From Kosmotoga arenicorallina S304 (GTDB lineage Bacteria > Thermotogota > Thermotogae > Petrotogales > Kosmotogaceae), in NCBI RefSeq assembly GCF_001636545.1, contig NZ_JFHK01000004.1:248001-312000 (forward strand): 64,000 bases of DNA. The letters run 5' to 3'. The translations under genes were made by a program, and so were the position numbers. Positions 54,732 to 62,730 of the stretch are shown piece after piece. The notes below the pieces were generated by a model that was not told the DNA's origin, made no database searches, and worked only from the letters and a program-made list of their open reading frames with translations. Positions within the stretch are counted from its first letter, which is position 1, and every line of letters starts with the position of its first letter.

Positions 54732-56227
54732 CACCTTTTTATGAGCCTCCGAAATTTCACATCGAGAATATGCTTGACCATTTCCTTGTCATTGAAAGGG
54801 ATTAACTCATTATCAACAACCTGAAATTCCTCATGCCCTCTGCCCGCAATTACCACCATATCCTGTCTGTTAGCAAGAGTTAGTCCGACAGATATTGCTT
54901 CTTTTCTATCCGGGATAACCAGATAAGGTTTCAGCTTGTTGATCCCTTCTTCTATATCTTTTAGAATTTCTTCCGGATCTTCATGCTTGGGGTCATCTGA
55001 AGTGAGGATTACCACATCTGAAAATCTTGATGCGACCTCACCCATAAGTGGGCGTTTACCTTTGTCCGCATTTCCGCCAGCACCAAAAACAAGTATTATC
55101 CTTCCTTCAACGAGCCTTCTGGCGGTTTTCAGCAATTTTTCAAGGGCATCAGGAGTATGGGCAAAATCTACTACCACTTCAAATCCGTATTTGGAAGCCT
55201 CTTCTACAAATTCAAATCTTCCGGGAACTCCGGTAAAGGTGGAAATAGCCTCAATTATATGCGCTGTGTCATAGTTAAGTGCTTCCATAATCGCAATAAC
55301 CGCAGCCACATTGTAAGCATTGTGCTCTCCTATAAGCCTGGTGTAAACTTTCTGGGTCGAACCAAAGGGAGTCGATATGTCAAAATACATACCAGAACGA
55401 GTCATCTCAAGGTTTTCTATTCTGTAGTCTGATTCATCACCGAATCCATAAGTAAGGATTTGACCACGCTGGAGCTGGATATCTGCAATGTTTATTCTGT
55501 CAGCGTTGACTACGGCCTTTCCAGAAGGTTTAATCAAATTAAACAGCTTCAGTTTGGTTGCATAATAGTCCTCAAAGGATTCGTGGAAATCCAGATGATC
55601 CCTGGTAACATTGCTGATAGCCGCTACATCGAAGCGCATGCCCGAGACCCTGTGCATTGCCAGGGCATGAGAAGAAACTTCCATTACGAAGTATTCGTAA
55701 TTTTCTTCAACAGATTTCTTAAGATATTTTGCAAGGACCGGAGCTCCAGGTGTGGTGTTTTTAGGATTCCTGGATTCCTTGCCAGCAATATAGTTAACTA
55801 CCGTGCCTACAAGCGAGCATTTTTTTTCGAAAGTATCAAGAACATGCTTAACCAATGTTGTGATGGTAGTCTTTCCATTTGTACCGGTAACGCCAATTGT
55901 GATGAGTTTTTCGTAGGGGTGATCCGCCTGCTCCATAAACAACATCGCTTCAGCTTTTCTGCTGTTTTTTACATAAATAACCGGAATTTTAATTTGGTCT
56001 GATTCGATTGGTCTTTCTGCGATTAAAGCAGTTGCACCCTTTTCCTGAAGGTCCTCCGCAAGGACGTGAGAATCGAAATAAGTTCCTTTGATGCAGATAA
56101 AGAGATCATTGGGCTTGAGAAAACGGGAGTTACTTACGATTGAAGAAATGTCTGGATCGATCCCATCCATATTTATCGTTTGAAGGACGAGATCTCCGAG
56201 GAGCTCAATAACGCGGGATAACTTCAT
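54731..56227 (-). CDS. murE: UDP-N-acetylmuramoyl-tripeptide synthetase MurE
   Basis: MurE adds the third, diamino residue of the stem peptide. The 498-residue protein has the ATP loop GVTGTNGKTTITT, EVSSHALAMHRV, NVTRDHLDFH and GNADKGKRPLMGEVA. The specificity box reads DDPKHEDPEE, neither the DNPR box of diaminopimelate-adding enzymes nor the Lys type of staphylococci; Thermotoga MurE is known for unusual lysine use. GGGGGGTGA precedes the ATG. It is the first gene of the cluster and has its own promoter. Confidence 0.95.
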   Translation of the reverse strand: MKLSRVIELLGDLVLQTINMDGIDPDISSIVSNSRFLKPNDLFICIKGTYFDSHVLAEDLQEKGATALIAERPIESDQIKIPVIYVKNSRKAEAMLFMEQADHPYEKLITIGVTGTNGKTTITTLVKHVLDTFEKKCSLVGTVVNYIAGKESRNPKNTTPGAPVLAKYLKKSVEENYEYFVMEVSSHALAMHRVSGMRFDVAAISNVTRDHLDFHESFEDYYATKLKLFNLIKPSGKAVVNADRINIADIQLQRGQILTYGFGDESDYRIENLEMTRSGMYFDISTPFGSTQKVYTRLIGEHNAYNVAAVIAIMEALNYDTAHIIEAISTFTGVPGRFEFVEEASKYGFEVVVDFAHTPDALEKLLKTARRLVEGRIILVFGAGGNADKGKRPLMGEVASRFSDVVILTSDDPKHEDPEEILKDIEEGINKLKPYLVIPDRKEAISVGLTLANRQDMVVIAGRGHEEFQVVDNELIPFNDKEMVKHILDVKFRRLIKR

Positions 56228-56252
56228 TGATCACCCCCCTTTCAATGGTTGT

Positions 56253-56281
56253 ATTTTATCATCTATTAGCGAACTTGACAA
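56253..56281 (-). promoter_or_regulatory. Promoter of the mur cluster
   Basis: On the minus strand TTGTCA (56281-56276), a 17-base spacer and TAAAAT (56258-56253) form a strong promoter about 26 bases before murE. Its -35 hexamer shares five bases with the -35 hexamer of the divergent hrcA promoter. Confidence 0.75.
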
Positions 56282-56303
56282 TAAGAAAGCAAAATGCTAA
56301 TAT
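56275..56303 (+). promoter_or_regulatory. Promoter of hrcA-grpE-dnaJ
   Basis: TTGACA (56275-56280), a 17-base spacer and TAATAT (56298-56303) are near consensus. Initiation near 56310 falls within the CIRCE operator, so HrcA binding should block it. Confidence 0.82.
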
Positions 56304-56306
56304 AGA

Positions 56307-56333
56307 TTAGCAGTCTATCGAGGTGAGTGCTAA
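56307..56333. promoter_or_regulatory. CIRCE operator (HrcA binding site)
   Basis: TTAGCAGTC (56307-56315), nine bases, and GAGTGCTAA (56325-56333) match the CIRCE consensus TTAGCACTC-N9-GAGTGCTAA with one mismatch. The operator covers the transcription start, the Shine-Dalgarno site and the first base of the hrcA ATG. An extra half-site-like TGCTAA lies at 56295-56300. Confidence 0.92.
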
Positions 56334-57376
56334 TGAGCCCCAGAAATTCTGGCAAAGAACCTATACTCAACGACAGACAGGTGAAGATTCTTTATTGCAT
56401 CGTCAAAGAGTATATCACATATGGCAAACCTGTTAGTTCCCGACAGGTTTTACATCGTTCCAATATCAGTTGCAGTTCTGCAACAATCCGCAATGATATG
56501 CGGAAACTTGAATTCCTTGGATACATTTTTCAACCTCATACATCAGCGGGGCGTATTCCAACTGATAAAGGGCTGAGGTTCTATTTTAATTCAATTCAGA
56601 AGCTTGCATCGGATTATGAAGACAGCAGCGCGTCAATTTCTCTGCGGCAGGCAGCCTTTGTCGCAGATGTCGAAAAAATATTGAAAGTAACGGCAAAAGC
56701 CCTTTCAAAGGTTACCATGGCCTATGCGGTGATCGAAAAGCCCAAGCAGGAAAAATTACTCGTAAAGCATATTGCAATTTCACCCATATCTCAAAATTAT
56801 TTCGGCGTCACACTGGTTACAGATTTAGGCGTCACCATGAATTCAACTGTGTATATTGGCCATAATTTTACCCATTATGAAGATCTCCAGCGGCGCCTTA
56901 ACGATGCTATCAGGGGAAAAATGATTGGTGAGATAAAAAAGGGGTTGAAGGAGCTAAAACTGCTTAACGACCACTGGTATAACGAAGAAATTGAGGAAAT
57001 GCTGTACATACTTCAAAATATTTTTGAAAGCGAAGAGGAAAATAGATATGTTAAATATGGTCTTGAATACATTGTTTCTTCAACGGCCTTAAATTGGCAG
57101 GATATAGTTGGTCTGATAAAACATACTGAGGACCAGGGTAAACTCAACAATCTTATCAGCAAATTCTCTCACTACGATGAAAAGGTGATAATTGGGAAAG
57201 AATTAGGCATAGAAGAACTAAAGAACTTTTCGCTTTTTATATCCGGATATCAGAAATTCAACGAGCGTCTTGGAACAATAGCAGTGCTTGGACCTAAAAT
57301 ATTGCCTTATGAGAAGATATACACATATCTGAAATACATGTCGAATCGATTATCAGAGGTTTTCAGTAAAAGATGA
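56333..57376 (+). CDS. hrcA: Heat-inducible transcription repressor HrcA
   Basis: HrcA represses heat-shock genes by binding CIRCE and is kept active by GroEL. The 347-residue protein has an N-terminal winged helix with SSATIRNDMRKLEFLGYI and HTSAGRIPTDKG, followed by the GAF-like and dimerisation parts. GAGGTGAG points to ATG 56333; GTG 56327 lies inside that site. The gene controls itself through the operator at its start. grpE follows after 15 nt. Confidence 0.96.
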   Translation: MSPRNSGKEPILNDRQVKILYCIVKEYITYGKPVSSRQVLHRSNISCSSATIRNDMRKLEFLGYIFQPHTSAGRIPTDKGLRFYFNSIQKLASDYEDSSASISLRQAAFVADVEKILKVTAKALSKVTMAYAVIEKPKQEKLLVKHIAISPISQNYFGVTLVTDLGVTMNSTVYIGHNFTHYEDLQRRLNDAIRGKMIGEIKKGLKELKLLNDHWYNEEIEEMLYILQNIFESEEENRYVKYGLEYIVSSTALNWQDIVGLIKHTEDQGKLNNLISKFSHYDEKVIIGKELGIEELKNFSLFISGYQKFNERLGTIAVLGPKILPYEKIYTYLKYMSNRLSEVFSKR

Positions 57377-57391
57377 GTCGGAGGTGGTAAC

Positions 57392-57964
57392 ATGGAAGAA
57401 AAGAACGAAAAACAGAAAAAGGGTAAAGCCCCTTCACACACTTTGAAGGACAAAATTGCAGCTTTGGAGAAAAAGATTAAGGAAAAGGATGAACATATAA
57501 AAGAACTCGAAGATCAGCTTGCAAGAATGAGGTCAGAGTTCCATAATTTCAGAATGGCTCTTCAAAGAGAGCAGGAAGTATTAATCAGCAGAGAGAAAGA
57601 AAATGTGGTGTTCAAACTAATAGGTTTGCTTGAAGATTTTGAACGTGCTCTAAATCATGGAAATAACACTTCTGAAAACTTCGTCAAGGGTATCAGGATG
57701 CTATATAAGCGTCTTGCAATGATACTTACTGAAGAGGGCGTGGAAGAGATTTTACCTGCAACAGGCTCACCCTTTGACCCCTTCAGGGACGAAGCAGTAG
57801 AAACTGTGGAATCCGATTCGGCAGAAGAGATGACAATTCTGGAAGTCAAAGAAAAAGGATACAGATATGCCAACAAAATCCTGAAAGCGCCCAAGGTTGT
57901 AGTCGCCGTTAAGCCGAGAGTGAGAAAAGAAAAACACTCTGACGACACACCATCCGGGCAGTAA
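57392..57964 (+). CDS. grpE: Nucleotide exchange factor GrpE
   Basis: GrpE releases ADP from DnaK. The 190-residue protein has a long charged coiled coil (about 15-85) and the C-terminal beta domain ending in [13 protein letters not shown]. Lysine-rich tails flank it. GGAGGTGG precedes the ATG. DnaK itself is not in this cluster, as also in Thermotoga maritima. Confidence 0.95.
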   Translation: MEEKNEKQKKGKAPSHTLKDKIAALEKKIKEKDEHIKELEDQLARMRSEFHNFRMALQREQEVLISREKENVVFKLIGLLEDFERALNHGNNTSENFVKGIRMLYKRLAMILTEEGVEEILPATGSPFDPFRDEAVETVESDSAEEMTILEVKEKGYRYANKILKAPKVVVAVKPRVRKEKHSDDTPSGQ

Positions 57965-57978
57965 AGGGTGGTGAGTTT

Positions 57979-59085
57979 ATGGCAGCAAGAAAAGATTATT
58001 ATGAAATCCTTGGAGTTTCAAGAGACGCCTCAAAAGATGACATAAAAAGAGCGTACAGAAAGCTTGTGAAACAATGGCATCCTGATGCATATAAAGGGAG
58101 CGACAAAAAACAAGCTGAAGAGAAATTCAAAGAAATACAGGAAGCTTACGAGATTTTGAACGACCCGCAAAAACGCTCCATGTATGATCGATTTGGATAT
58201 GTGGGCGAACCCGGTTATTCAGGCGGTGGAAGGACCACAGGAAACAGTGGAGGCTTCTTTGAGGATATCTTCGGAGATTTTCAGGATATCTTTGATGTCT
58301 TTTTTGGCGGTTCCAGATCAACTCAAGGGAGAAGAACACAACGAAGCGTAAAAGGTGAAGATATTCACACCACAATAACTGTGGAAATAAAAGATGTTAT
58401 AAACGGAAAGATTTCATTTCTTGAATATGATAGAAAAGTAGCATGTAGTGCTTGCAATGGTACTGGAGCAGAAAAGGGAACAAGCTTTTCAACGTGTCCA
58501 CGATGTAATGGAACCGGGACTGTTACCGAAGAACACAGGTCCTTTTTTGGAGTTTTTACAAACACTCATGTTTGTGAAGCTTGCGGTGGAACCGGAAAAA
58601 TAATAAGCAAGAGGTGCCAGACGTGTAATGGAACTGGATCAGTCAGACAGAAGCATCGTGTCAGGATAAACATCCCCGCTGGTGTAGAAGACGGCGCAAC
58701 CATAAGACTTACTGGTCAGGGTAATTCCGGAAAATTTGGTGGACCAAATGGTGATCTATATGTTCGGGTCAGGGTAAGCATGCCTCCCTATTATCGAAGA
58801 AGCGGCAACGATCTTTTATACTCAGTCGAAATCGATTATACAGAAGCGGCTCTGGGAACCATCGTTAAAATTCCTTTGCCCGAAGGAAGCTATGAAAATC
58901 TCAAAATACCTGCTGGTACTGATCCAGGTACCATTTTTAAACTGAAGGGATATGGCATTCCTTCGATGAACAGCGGGAGACGTGGCGATATTTTGGTTAC
59001 AGTAAAGGTTAAAATTCCAAAACCTTCTCTAAAGGAAAAGAAATTGCTGGAAGAACTCGCTAAGGTCAAAGGCATTTCAAGATAG
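57979..59085 (+). CDS. dnaJ: Chaperone DnaJ
   Basis: DnaJ delivers substrates to DnaK and stimulates its ATPase. The 368-residue protein has the J domain with HPD at 34-36, a G/F-rich linker (about 75-115), four CxxCxGxG zinc repeats in the middle ([32 protein letters not shown]) and the C-terminal substrate domains. GGGTGGTGAG precedes the ATG. A terminator follows. Confidence 0.98.
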   Translation: MAARKDYYEILGVSRDASKDDIKRAYRKLVKQWHPDAYKGSDKKQAEEKFKEIQEAYEILNDPQKRSMYDRFGYVGEPGYSGGGRTTGNSGGFFEDIFGDFQDIFDVFFGGSRSTQGRRTQRSVKGEDIHTTITVEIKDVINGKISFLEYDRKVACSACNGTGAEKGTSFSTCPRCNGTGTVTEEHRSFFGVFTNTHVCEACGGTGKIISKRCQTCNGTGSVRQKHRVRINIPAGVEDGATIRLTGQGNSGKFGGPNGDLYVRVRVSMPPYYRRSGNDLLYSVEIDYTEAALGTIVKIPLPEGSYENLKIPAGTDPGTIFKLKGYGIPSMNSGRRGDILVTVKVKIPKPSLKEKKLLEELAKVKGISR

Positions 59086-59106
59086 TGCTACTTAGTACAA
59101 ATCTAT

Positions 59107-59146
59107 AAGCAAGGCGGTGCCTTTATAGGTTGCCGCTTTGCTTTTT
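59107..59146 (+). terminator. Intrinsic terminator after dnaJ
   Basis: AAGCAAGGCGGTGCC (59107-59121) and GGTTGCCGCTTTGC (59129-59141 region) pair imperfectly around TTTATA and are followed by five T. Its T run overlaps the next promoter. Confidence 0.75.
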
Positions 59147-59154
59147 GATATAAT
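59146..59154 (+). promoter_or_regulatory. Extended -10 promoter of YitT-family gene
   Basis: TGATATAAT at 59146-59154 is the third exact copy of this nine-base extended -10 element in the window, directly at the end of the dnaJ terminator. Confidence 0.6.
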
Positions 59155-59194
59155 GGCAGGGAGCTTGTGATTGCAATCCAGAAGAGGTGATAAC

Positions 59195-60055
59195 ATGAGT
59201 TTCGGTAAGGCTTTCAAAGACTATTTTTTCATCACTATAGGCTCACTGATAACGGCAGTAGCCCTTGTATCCTTTCTCATCCCGAACAACGTTATAGCTG
59301 GTGGAGTGAGTGGATTGGCTATAATTTTTTATAGATTGTTCGGTTGGTGGGTTGGAATACAAATGCTGGCTTATAACGCTGTTCTCTTCGTCCTCGCTTT
59401 TATGCTGCTCGGGGTAGGCTTTGGTGTAAAATCTATTTACTCCGCAGTCATTTTATCGGTGTTCATAGATGCGTTGCAACACATAAATATCCCTGTTTTT
59501 GTGGCTTCCAGTGTGCAGGATGGAGGCTTGCTTGTGGCGATATACGGCGGTGCATTGGCAGGGATAGGTATGGGTATGGTACTCTGGCGCGGTGCTTCTA
59601 CCGGCGGAACTGATATCATAGCCATGATATTGAGCAAATATCTCCATTTAAGTACGGGAATAGGGCTTTTACTGGCTGATACAATTATCACTACCATGGC
59701 TATAGTGGTTTTCGGCCCGCTTGTTGCCATGTATGGTATCATTACGATCTTCACAACCAGCAAGACCATAGACGGCATTCTCGAAGGATTCGGTAATACT
59801 CGAACTGCCTTTATAATCACTGAAAAATATGAAGAAGTTAAATCCAGAATATTGAAAGATATGGAACGAGGTGTTACACTGCTAAATGCTGTTGGAGGCT
59901 TTACAGGAAAGGAAAGACCTGTTCTAATGGTATCGCTAAGGCGGCGGGAATTGGGGATGTTAAGGCGAATAATAAAGGAAGAAGATCCGAACATATTCAT
60001 GATAGTTGTTAACAACGCAGAAGTGTTTGGAGAAGGCTTCAAACACTTGAGTTAA
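59195..60055 (+). CDS. YitT-family membrane protein
   Basis: This 286-residue protein has five or six transmembrane helices in the N-terminal 200 residues (VALVSFLIPNNVIAGGVSGLA is typical of the family) and a C-terminal cytoplasmic DUF2179 domain (about 205-286; GVTLLNAVGGFTGKERPVL). YitT proteins are widespread but their transport substrate is not well defined. GAGGTG sets ATG 59195; the more upstream frame opening lacks a proper site. Confidence 0.9.
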   Translation: MSFGKAFKDYFFITIGSLITAVALVSFLIPNNVIAGGVSGLAIIFYRLFGWWVGIQMLAYNAVLFVLAFMLLGVGFGVKSIYSAVILSVFIDALQHINIPVFVASSVQDGGLLVAIYGGALAGIGMGMVLWRGASTGGTDIIAMILSKYLHLSTGIGLLLADTIITTMAIVVFGPLVAMYGIITIFTTSKTIDGILEGFGNTRTAFIITEKYEEVKSRILKDMERGVTLLNAVGGFTGKERPVLMVSLRRRELGMLRRIIKEEDPNIFMIVVNNAEVFGEGFKHLS

Positions 60056-60067
60056 CGGAGGCCAGAA

Positions 60068-60748
60068 ATGAATTTCCTGACACTGGATAGTTCTTCTAAA
60101 CGATTGATAGTAGGTATTAAAAGCGAAAATAAAGAAGCGGGAGTTCTTTTGAATTCCATCGGTAAACATGGCGCTTTTCTTATGAGAGCTATAAAGAATT
60201 TGCTTGAATACGCCGATCTCAAGACCTCTGAGCTCGATTTTTTAGGATGCGGGATAGGGCCAGGATCATTAACTGGATTGAGGGTAGGCATTTCAACGAT
60301 AAAGGGTCTGGCATATCCCTTCAACCTTTCAGTGGCAACTTTTTGCTCCCTTGATATGCTGGCAATTTCTACTTTGCTGCCAGAGGAAAAAGGTGTGGTA
60401 GCAAGAAAAGGGAGAGAAGGGCATTATTATTGGCGAAGGTATAGATTGACCGGTGGCAAATTGATAAGAGAAACGCATCCTGCATTTTCTCCCCTTGAAG
60501 AATTAGCGAATAAACTCGATTTGGATGAGACAATTATCCTCGAAAACGCTGAACACTTAAACGAATTTCCTGAAATTAATTCACGAATAGCCAGGCCACC
60601 ATCAATAGAAGATCTTCTGTGTTTAACGGAAGAATCTTACAGGCATGGGGGACTTGTCGACCTCAGGGAGTTAAATCCATACTATCTGCAAAAATCAGTC
60701 GCTGAAATAAACTGGGAAAAAAGATATGGAAAACCAGAAAATCCTTGA
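60068..60748 (+). CDS. tsaB: tRNA threonylcarbamoyladenosine protein TsaB
   Basis: TsaB works with TsaD and TsaE to make t6A37 in tRNAs reading ANN codons. The 226-residue ASKHA-fold protein has the N-terminal FLTLDSSSKRL strand-loop and the hallmark GCGIGPGSLTGLRVGIS. GGAGG precedes the ATG. TsaD and TsaE are not in the window. Its end overlaps the next gene by 23 nt. Confidence 0.93.
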   Translation: MNFLTLDSSSKRLIVGIKSENKEAGVLLNSIGKHGAFLMRAIKNLLEYADLKTSELDFLGCGIGPGSLTGLRVGISTIKGLAYPFNLSVATFCSLDMLAISTLLPEEKGVVARKGREGHYYWRRYRLTGGKLIRETHPAFSPLEELANKLDLDETIILENAEHLNEFPEINSRIARPPSIEDLLCLTEESYRHGGLVDLRELNPYYLQKSVAEINWEKRYGKPENP

Positions 60749-61370
60749 AGACATTTTTATAGAACTGCGGAAGCGATACAATCCCCACGGATGGTGGCCT
60801 GCTGAGACACCCTTTGAAATAGCAATTGGTGCCGTATTAACGCAAAACACAAACTGGAACAACGTGGAAAAAGCCATTTCAAACCTAAAAAAATTGAGAG
60901 TTTTATCTCCAGAAGGTCTTTGTAAACTGGACAATAGAACTTTGATAGAAGCCATCAAACCTGCTGGATTCTATACTCGTAAATCAAAGGTTGTCAAAGC
61001 AATTTCCCGGATATTCAAATCGCTTTGGGTTGAGGAAGACATGTTTGAGATCAGAAAAAAACTCCTGTCCATTAAAGGAATTGGCAAAGAAACTGCTGAT
61101 TCTATACTTTTGTATGCCTTTGAAAGGCCTATATTTGTTGTTGATGCCTACACACTGAGATTTCTAAAAAGATATGGATTTGATAATCTGGTAGATTATG
61201 ATCATGTTCAAGCTATGTTTCAAAATGCCTTTCCAGGTAATGTTTCTTTGTTCAGGGATTTTCATGCTGTTATTGTTGAACATTCAAAAGCCCTTTGCAG
61301 AAAAAAACCCGATTGCAATAATTGTTTCCTCATAAAATGCAAAAGGGCTGCCGATGCCGGCACCCCTTAA
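60726..61370 (+). CDS. Endonuclease III-superfamily DNA glycosylase (MagIII-like)
   Basis: This 214-residue HhH-GPD protein resembles the 3-methyladenine glycosylase MagIII of Helicobacter in WWPAETPFEIAIGAVLTQNT and KGIGKETADSIL. The catalytic aspartate is present in VVDAYTLRF, but the lysine that makes endonuclease III a lyase is replaced by glutamate (GKETAD), which suggests a glycosylase without lyase activity. A cysteine group near the C-terminus (C-x5-C-x2-C-x4-C) may hold a 4Fe-4S cluster with slightly shorter spacing than usual. It overlaps tsaB. A minus-strand terminator hairpin lies inside its last codons. Confidence 0.85.
   Translation: MENQKILEDIFIELRKRYNPHGWWPAETPFEIAIGAVLTQNTNWNNVEKAISNLKKLRVLSPEGLCKLDNRTLIEAIKPAGFYTRKSKVVKAISRIFKSLWVEEDMFEIRKKLLSIKGIGKETADSILLYAFERPIFVVDAYTLRFLKRYGFDNLVDYDHVQAMFQNAFPGNVSLFRDFHAVIVEHSKALCRKKPDCNNCFLIKCKRAADAGTP
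61341..61368 (-). terminator. Terminator of lpdA embedded in glycosylase 3' end
   Basis: 61343-61353 pairs with 61358-61368 (AAGGG, C/C mismatch, TGCCG; loop ATGC). On the minus strand four T follow (61344-61341), so it may end lpdA transcription; on the plus strand no T run follows. Confidence 0.5.
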
Positions 61371-61372
61371 CA

Positions 61373-62719
61373 TTAAATATGCAGTGGATTTCCTTCCAGT
61401 CCTTCAGCTGCATCTCTAATGGCTTCGGCAATAGTGGGGTGTGGATGTATTGTACTAGTAAGGTCTTCAAGCGTTAAGCCTTTCTTTACAGCCAGGACCA
61501 CTTCCATCATTATTTCGCTTACATGTGCACCTATAAGGCTTCCTCCAACAATGATGTTTTTATCATTTACGATTAGTTTCACAAAGCCTTCTCGTTCACC
61601 CATTGTATTTGCCCTTCCATTTGCGCTCATGGGAAAGATGAAGCTCCTAAGCCCTTTTTTTAAACCACTTTCTCCTTCTTTAATTCCCACAGAAGCCACT
61701 TCAGGCGTTGAATAAACCACTGACGGGAAAGCGTTAAAGGCTATTTCTGATTCTTTGCCGGACAATTTCTCTGCAACAGCTATCCCTTCAGCGCTGGCTA
61801 CATGTGCAAGCATTACTTTCCCTCGAACATCACCAATTGCCAGGATGTTCGGGATACTGCTTCTGAAATTCTCATCTGTTACAATCGCACCACGCTCGGT
61901 GGAAAGTGCTTTTTCAAGACCCCGTGGGATTACAGGTTCTCTTCCAATTGAAACCAGAACTCTATCCGATACCAGTTCTGATTTGTCATTCAGAACTATG
62001 TTGAATTTCTCTTGCTTTTCAATCTTTTCGACAACTGTTGAAAGAAGTATTTTGATACCCCTGCGGGATAAAGATTTTTCTATTGTCTTTGACACATCAA
62101 TATCTTCCGCAGGCAGAAGACGATTCATCATTTCAACTACGGTGACAGAACTTCCAAGATTTGAAAACAACGTTGCCATTTCTATACCGATAACACCTCC
62201 ACCAATTATTACGATGCTCTCCGGAATACTTTCCATAGTAAACACATCATCTGAACTCCATAAGCCTTCAACTTTAAGAGGCTCCGGAATTCTAGGCTTT
62301 GAACCGGTTGCGACAACAAAATATTCTCCTTTCAACAGCTCTCCGGATTCTTCAATGTAAAAACTATCTTTATCAAAACAGGCAGTTCCTTTTATAATAG
62401 ATACGCCATTCTTCTTCAGCAACGCCTCTGTTCCTTTGCGAGACATCATGACGGAACGCTCCATGTGCTTCTTCATGCCATTAAGGTCAAAAGAAAGCTC
62501 ACCTGAAAGGCCAAGACGCTTTCCCCTTTCCTTGATCCCGGCGTAAAGCCCAGAAGCGTGCAGCAAAGCCTTTGTGGGTATACAACCAACATTTGTACAG
62601 GTACCCCCAAAAAACTTTTGTTCCACAATAGCCACTTTTTTACCGCGCTGGGCAAGTCTTATGGCACAATCACTTCCACCCGGGCCTCCGCCGATAACCA
62701 CGACATCGAATTTCTCCAT
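61373..62719 (-). CDS. lpdA: Dihydrolipoamide dehydrogenase family flavoprotein
   Basis: The 448-residue pyridine nucleotide-disulfide oxidoreductase would reoxidise dihydrolipoyl groups with NAD+. FAD-binding GGGPGG is at 10-15, the redox disulfide C41/C46 in GGTCTNVGCIPTK, the NAD-binding GGGVIGIE in the middle, and the active histidine-glutamate pair in HPHPTIAEA near the C-terminus. GAGGAGGTG precedes ATG 62719; an earlier in-frame codon (62734) overlaps the upstream gene. No E1/E2 or glycine-cleavage genes adjoin it, so its partner complex is elsewhere. Confidence 0.93.
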   Translation of the reverse strand: MEKFDVVVIGGGPGGSDCAIRLAQRGKKVAIVEQKFFGGTCTNVGCIPTKALLHASGLYAGIKERGKRLGLSGELSFDLNGMKKHMERSVMMSRKGTEALLKKNGVSIIKGTACFDKDSFYIEESGELLKGEYFVVATGSKPRIPEPLKVEGLWSSDDVFTMESIPESIVIIGGGVIGIEMATLFSNLGSSVTVVEMMNRLLPAEDIDVSKTIEKSLSRRGIKILLSTVVEKIEKQEKFNIVLNDKSELVSDRVLVSIGREPVIPRGLEKALSTERGAIVTDENFRSSIPNILAIGDVRGKVMLAHVASAEGIAVAEKLSGKESEIAFNAFPSVVYSTPEVASVGIKEGESGLKKGLRSFIFPMSANGRANTMGEREGFVKLIVNDKNIIVGGSLIGAHVSEIMMEVVLAVKKGLTLEDLTSTIHPHPTIAEAIRDAAEGLEGNPLHI

Positions 62720-62730
62720 GATACACCTCC

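Noticed and set aside
55460-56002. Plus-strand open frame of 180 codons opposite murE
   Set aside because: MurE motifs are intact in the minus frame and the opposite frame lacks a start context.
59437-60042. Long minus-strand open frame of 201 codons opposite the YitT-family gene
   Set aside because: The plus-strand frame is a recognised membrane protein with Shine-Dalgarno site and promoter. The minus frame has no family resemblance and no ribosome site, and it follows from the codon pattern of the sense gene.
61755-62360. Plus-strand open frame of 201 codons opposite lpdA
   Set aside because: The minus strand encodes a complete dihydrolipoamide dehydrogenase; the opposite frame has low-complexity Ser/Thr/Pro-rich translation typical of shadows.
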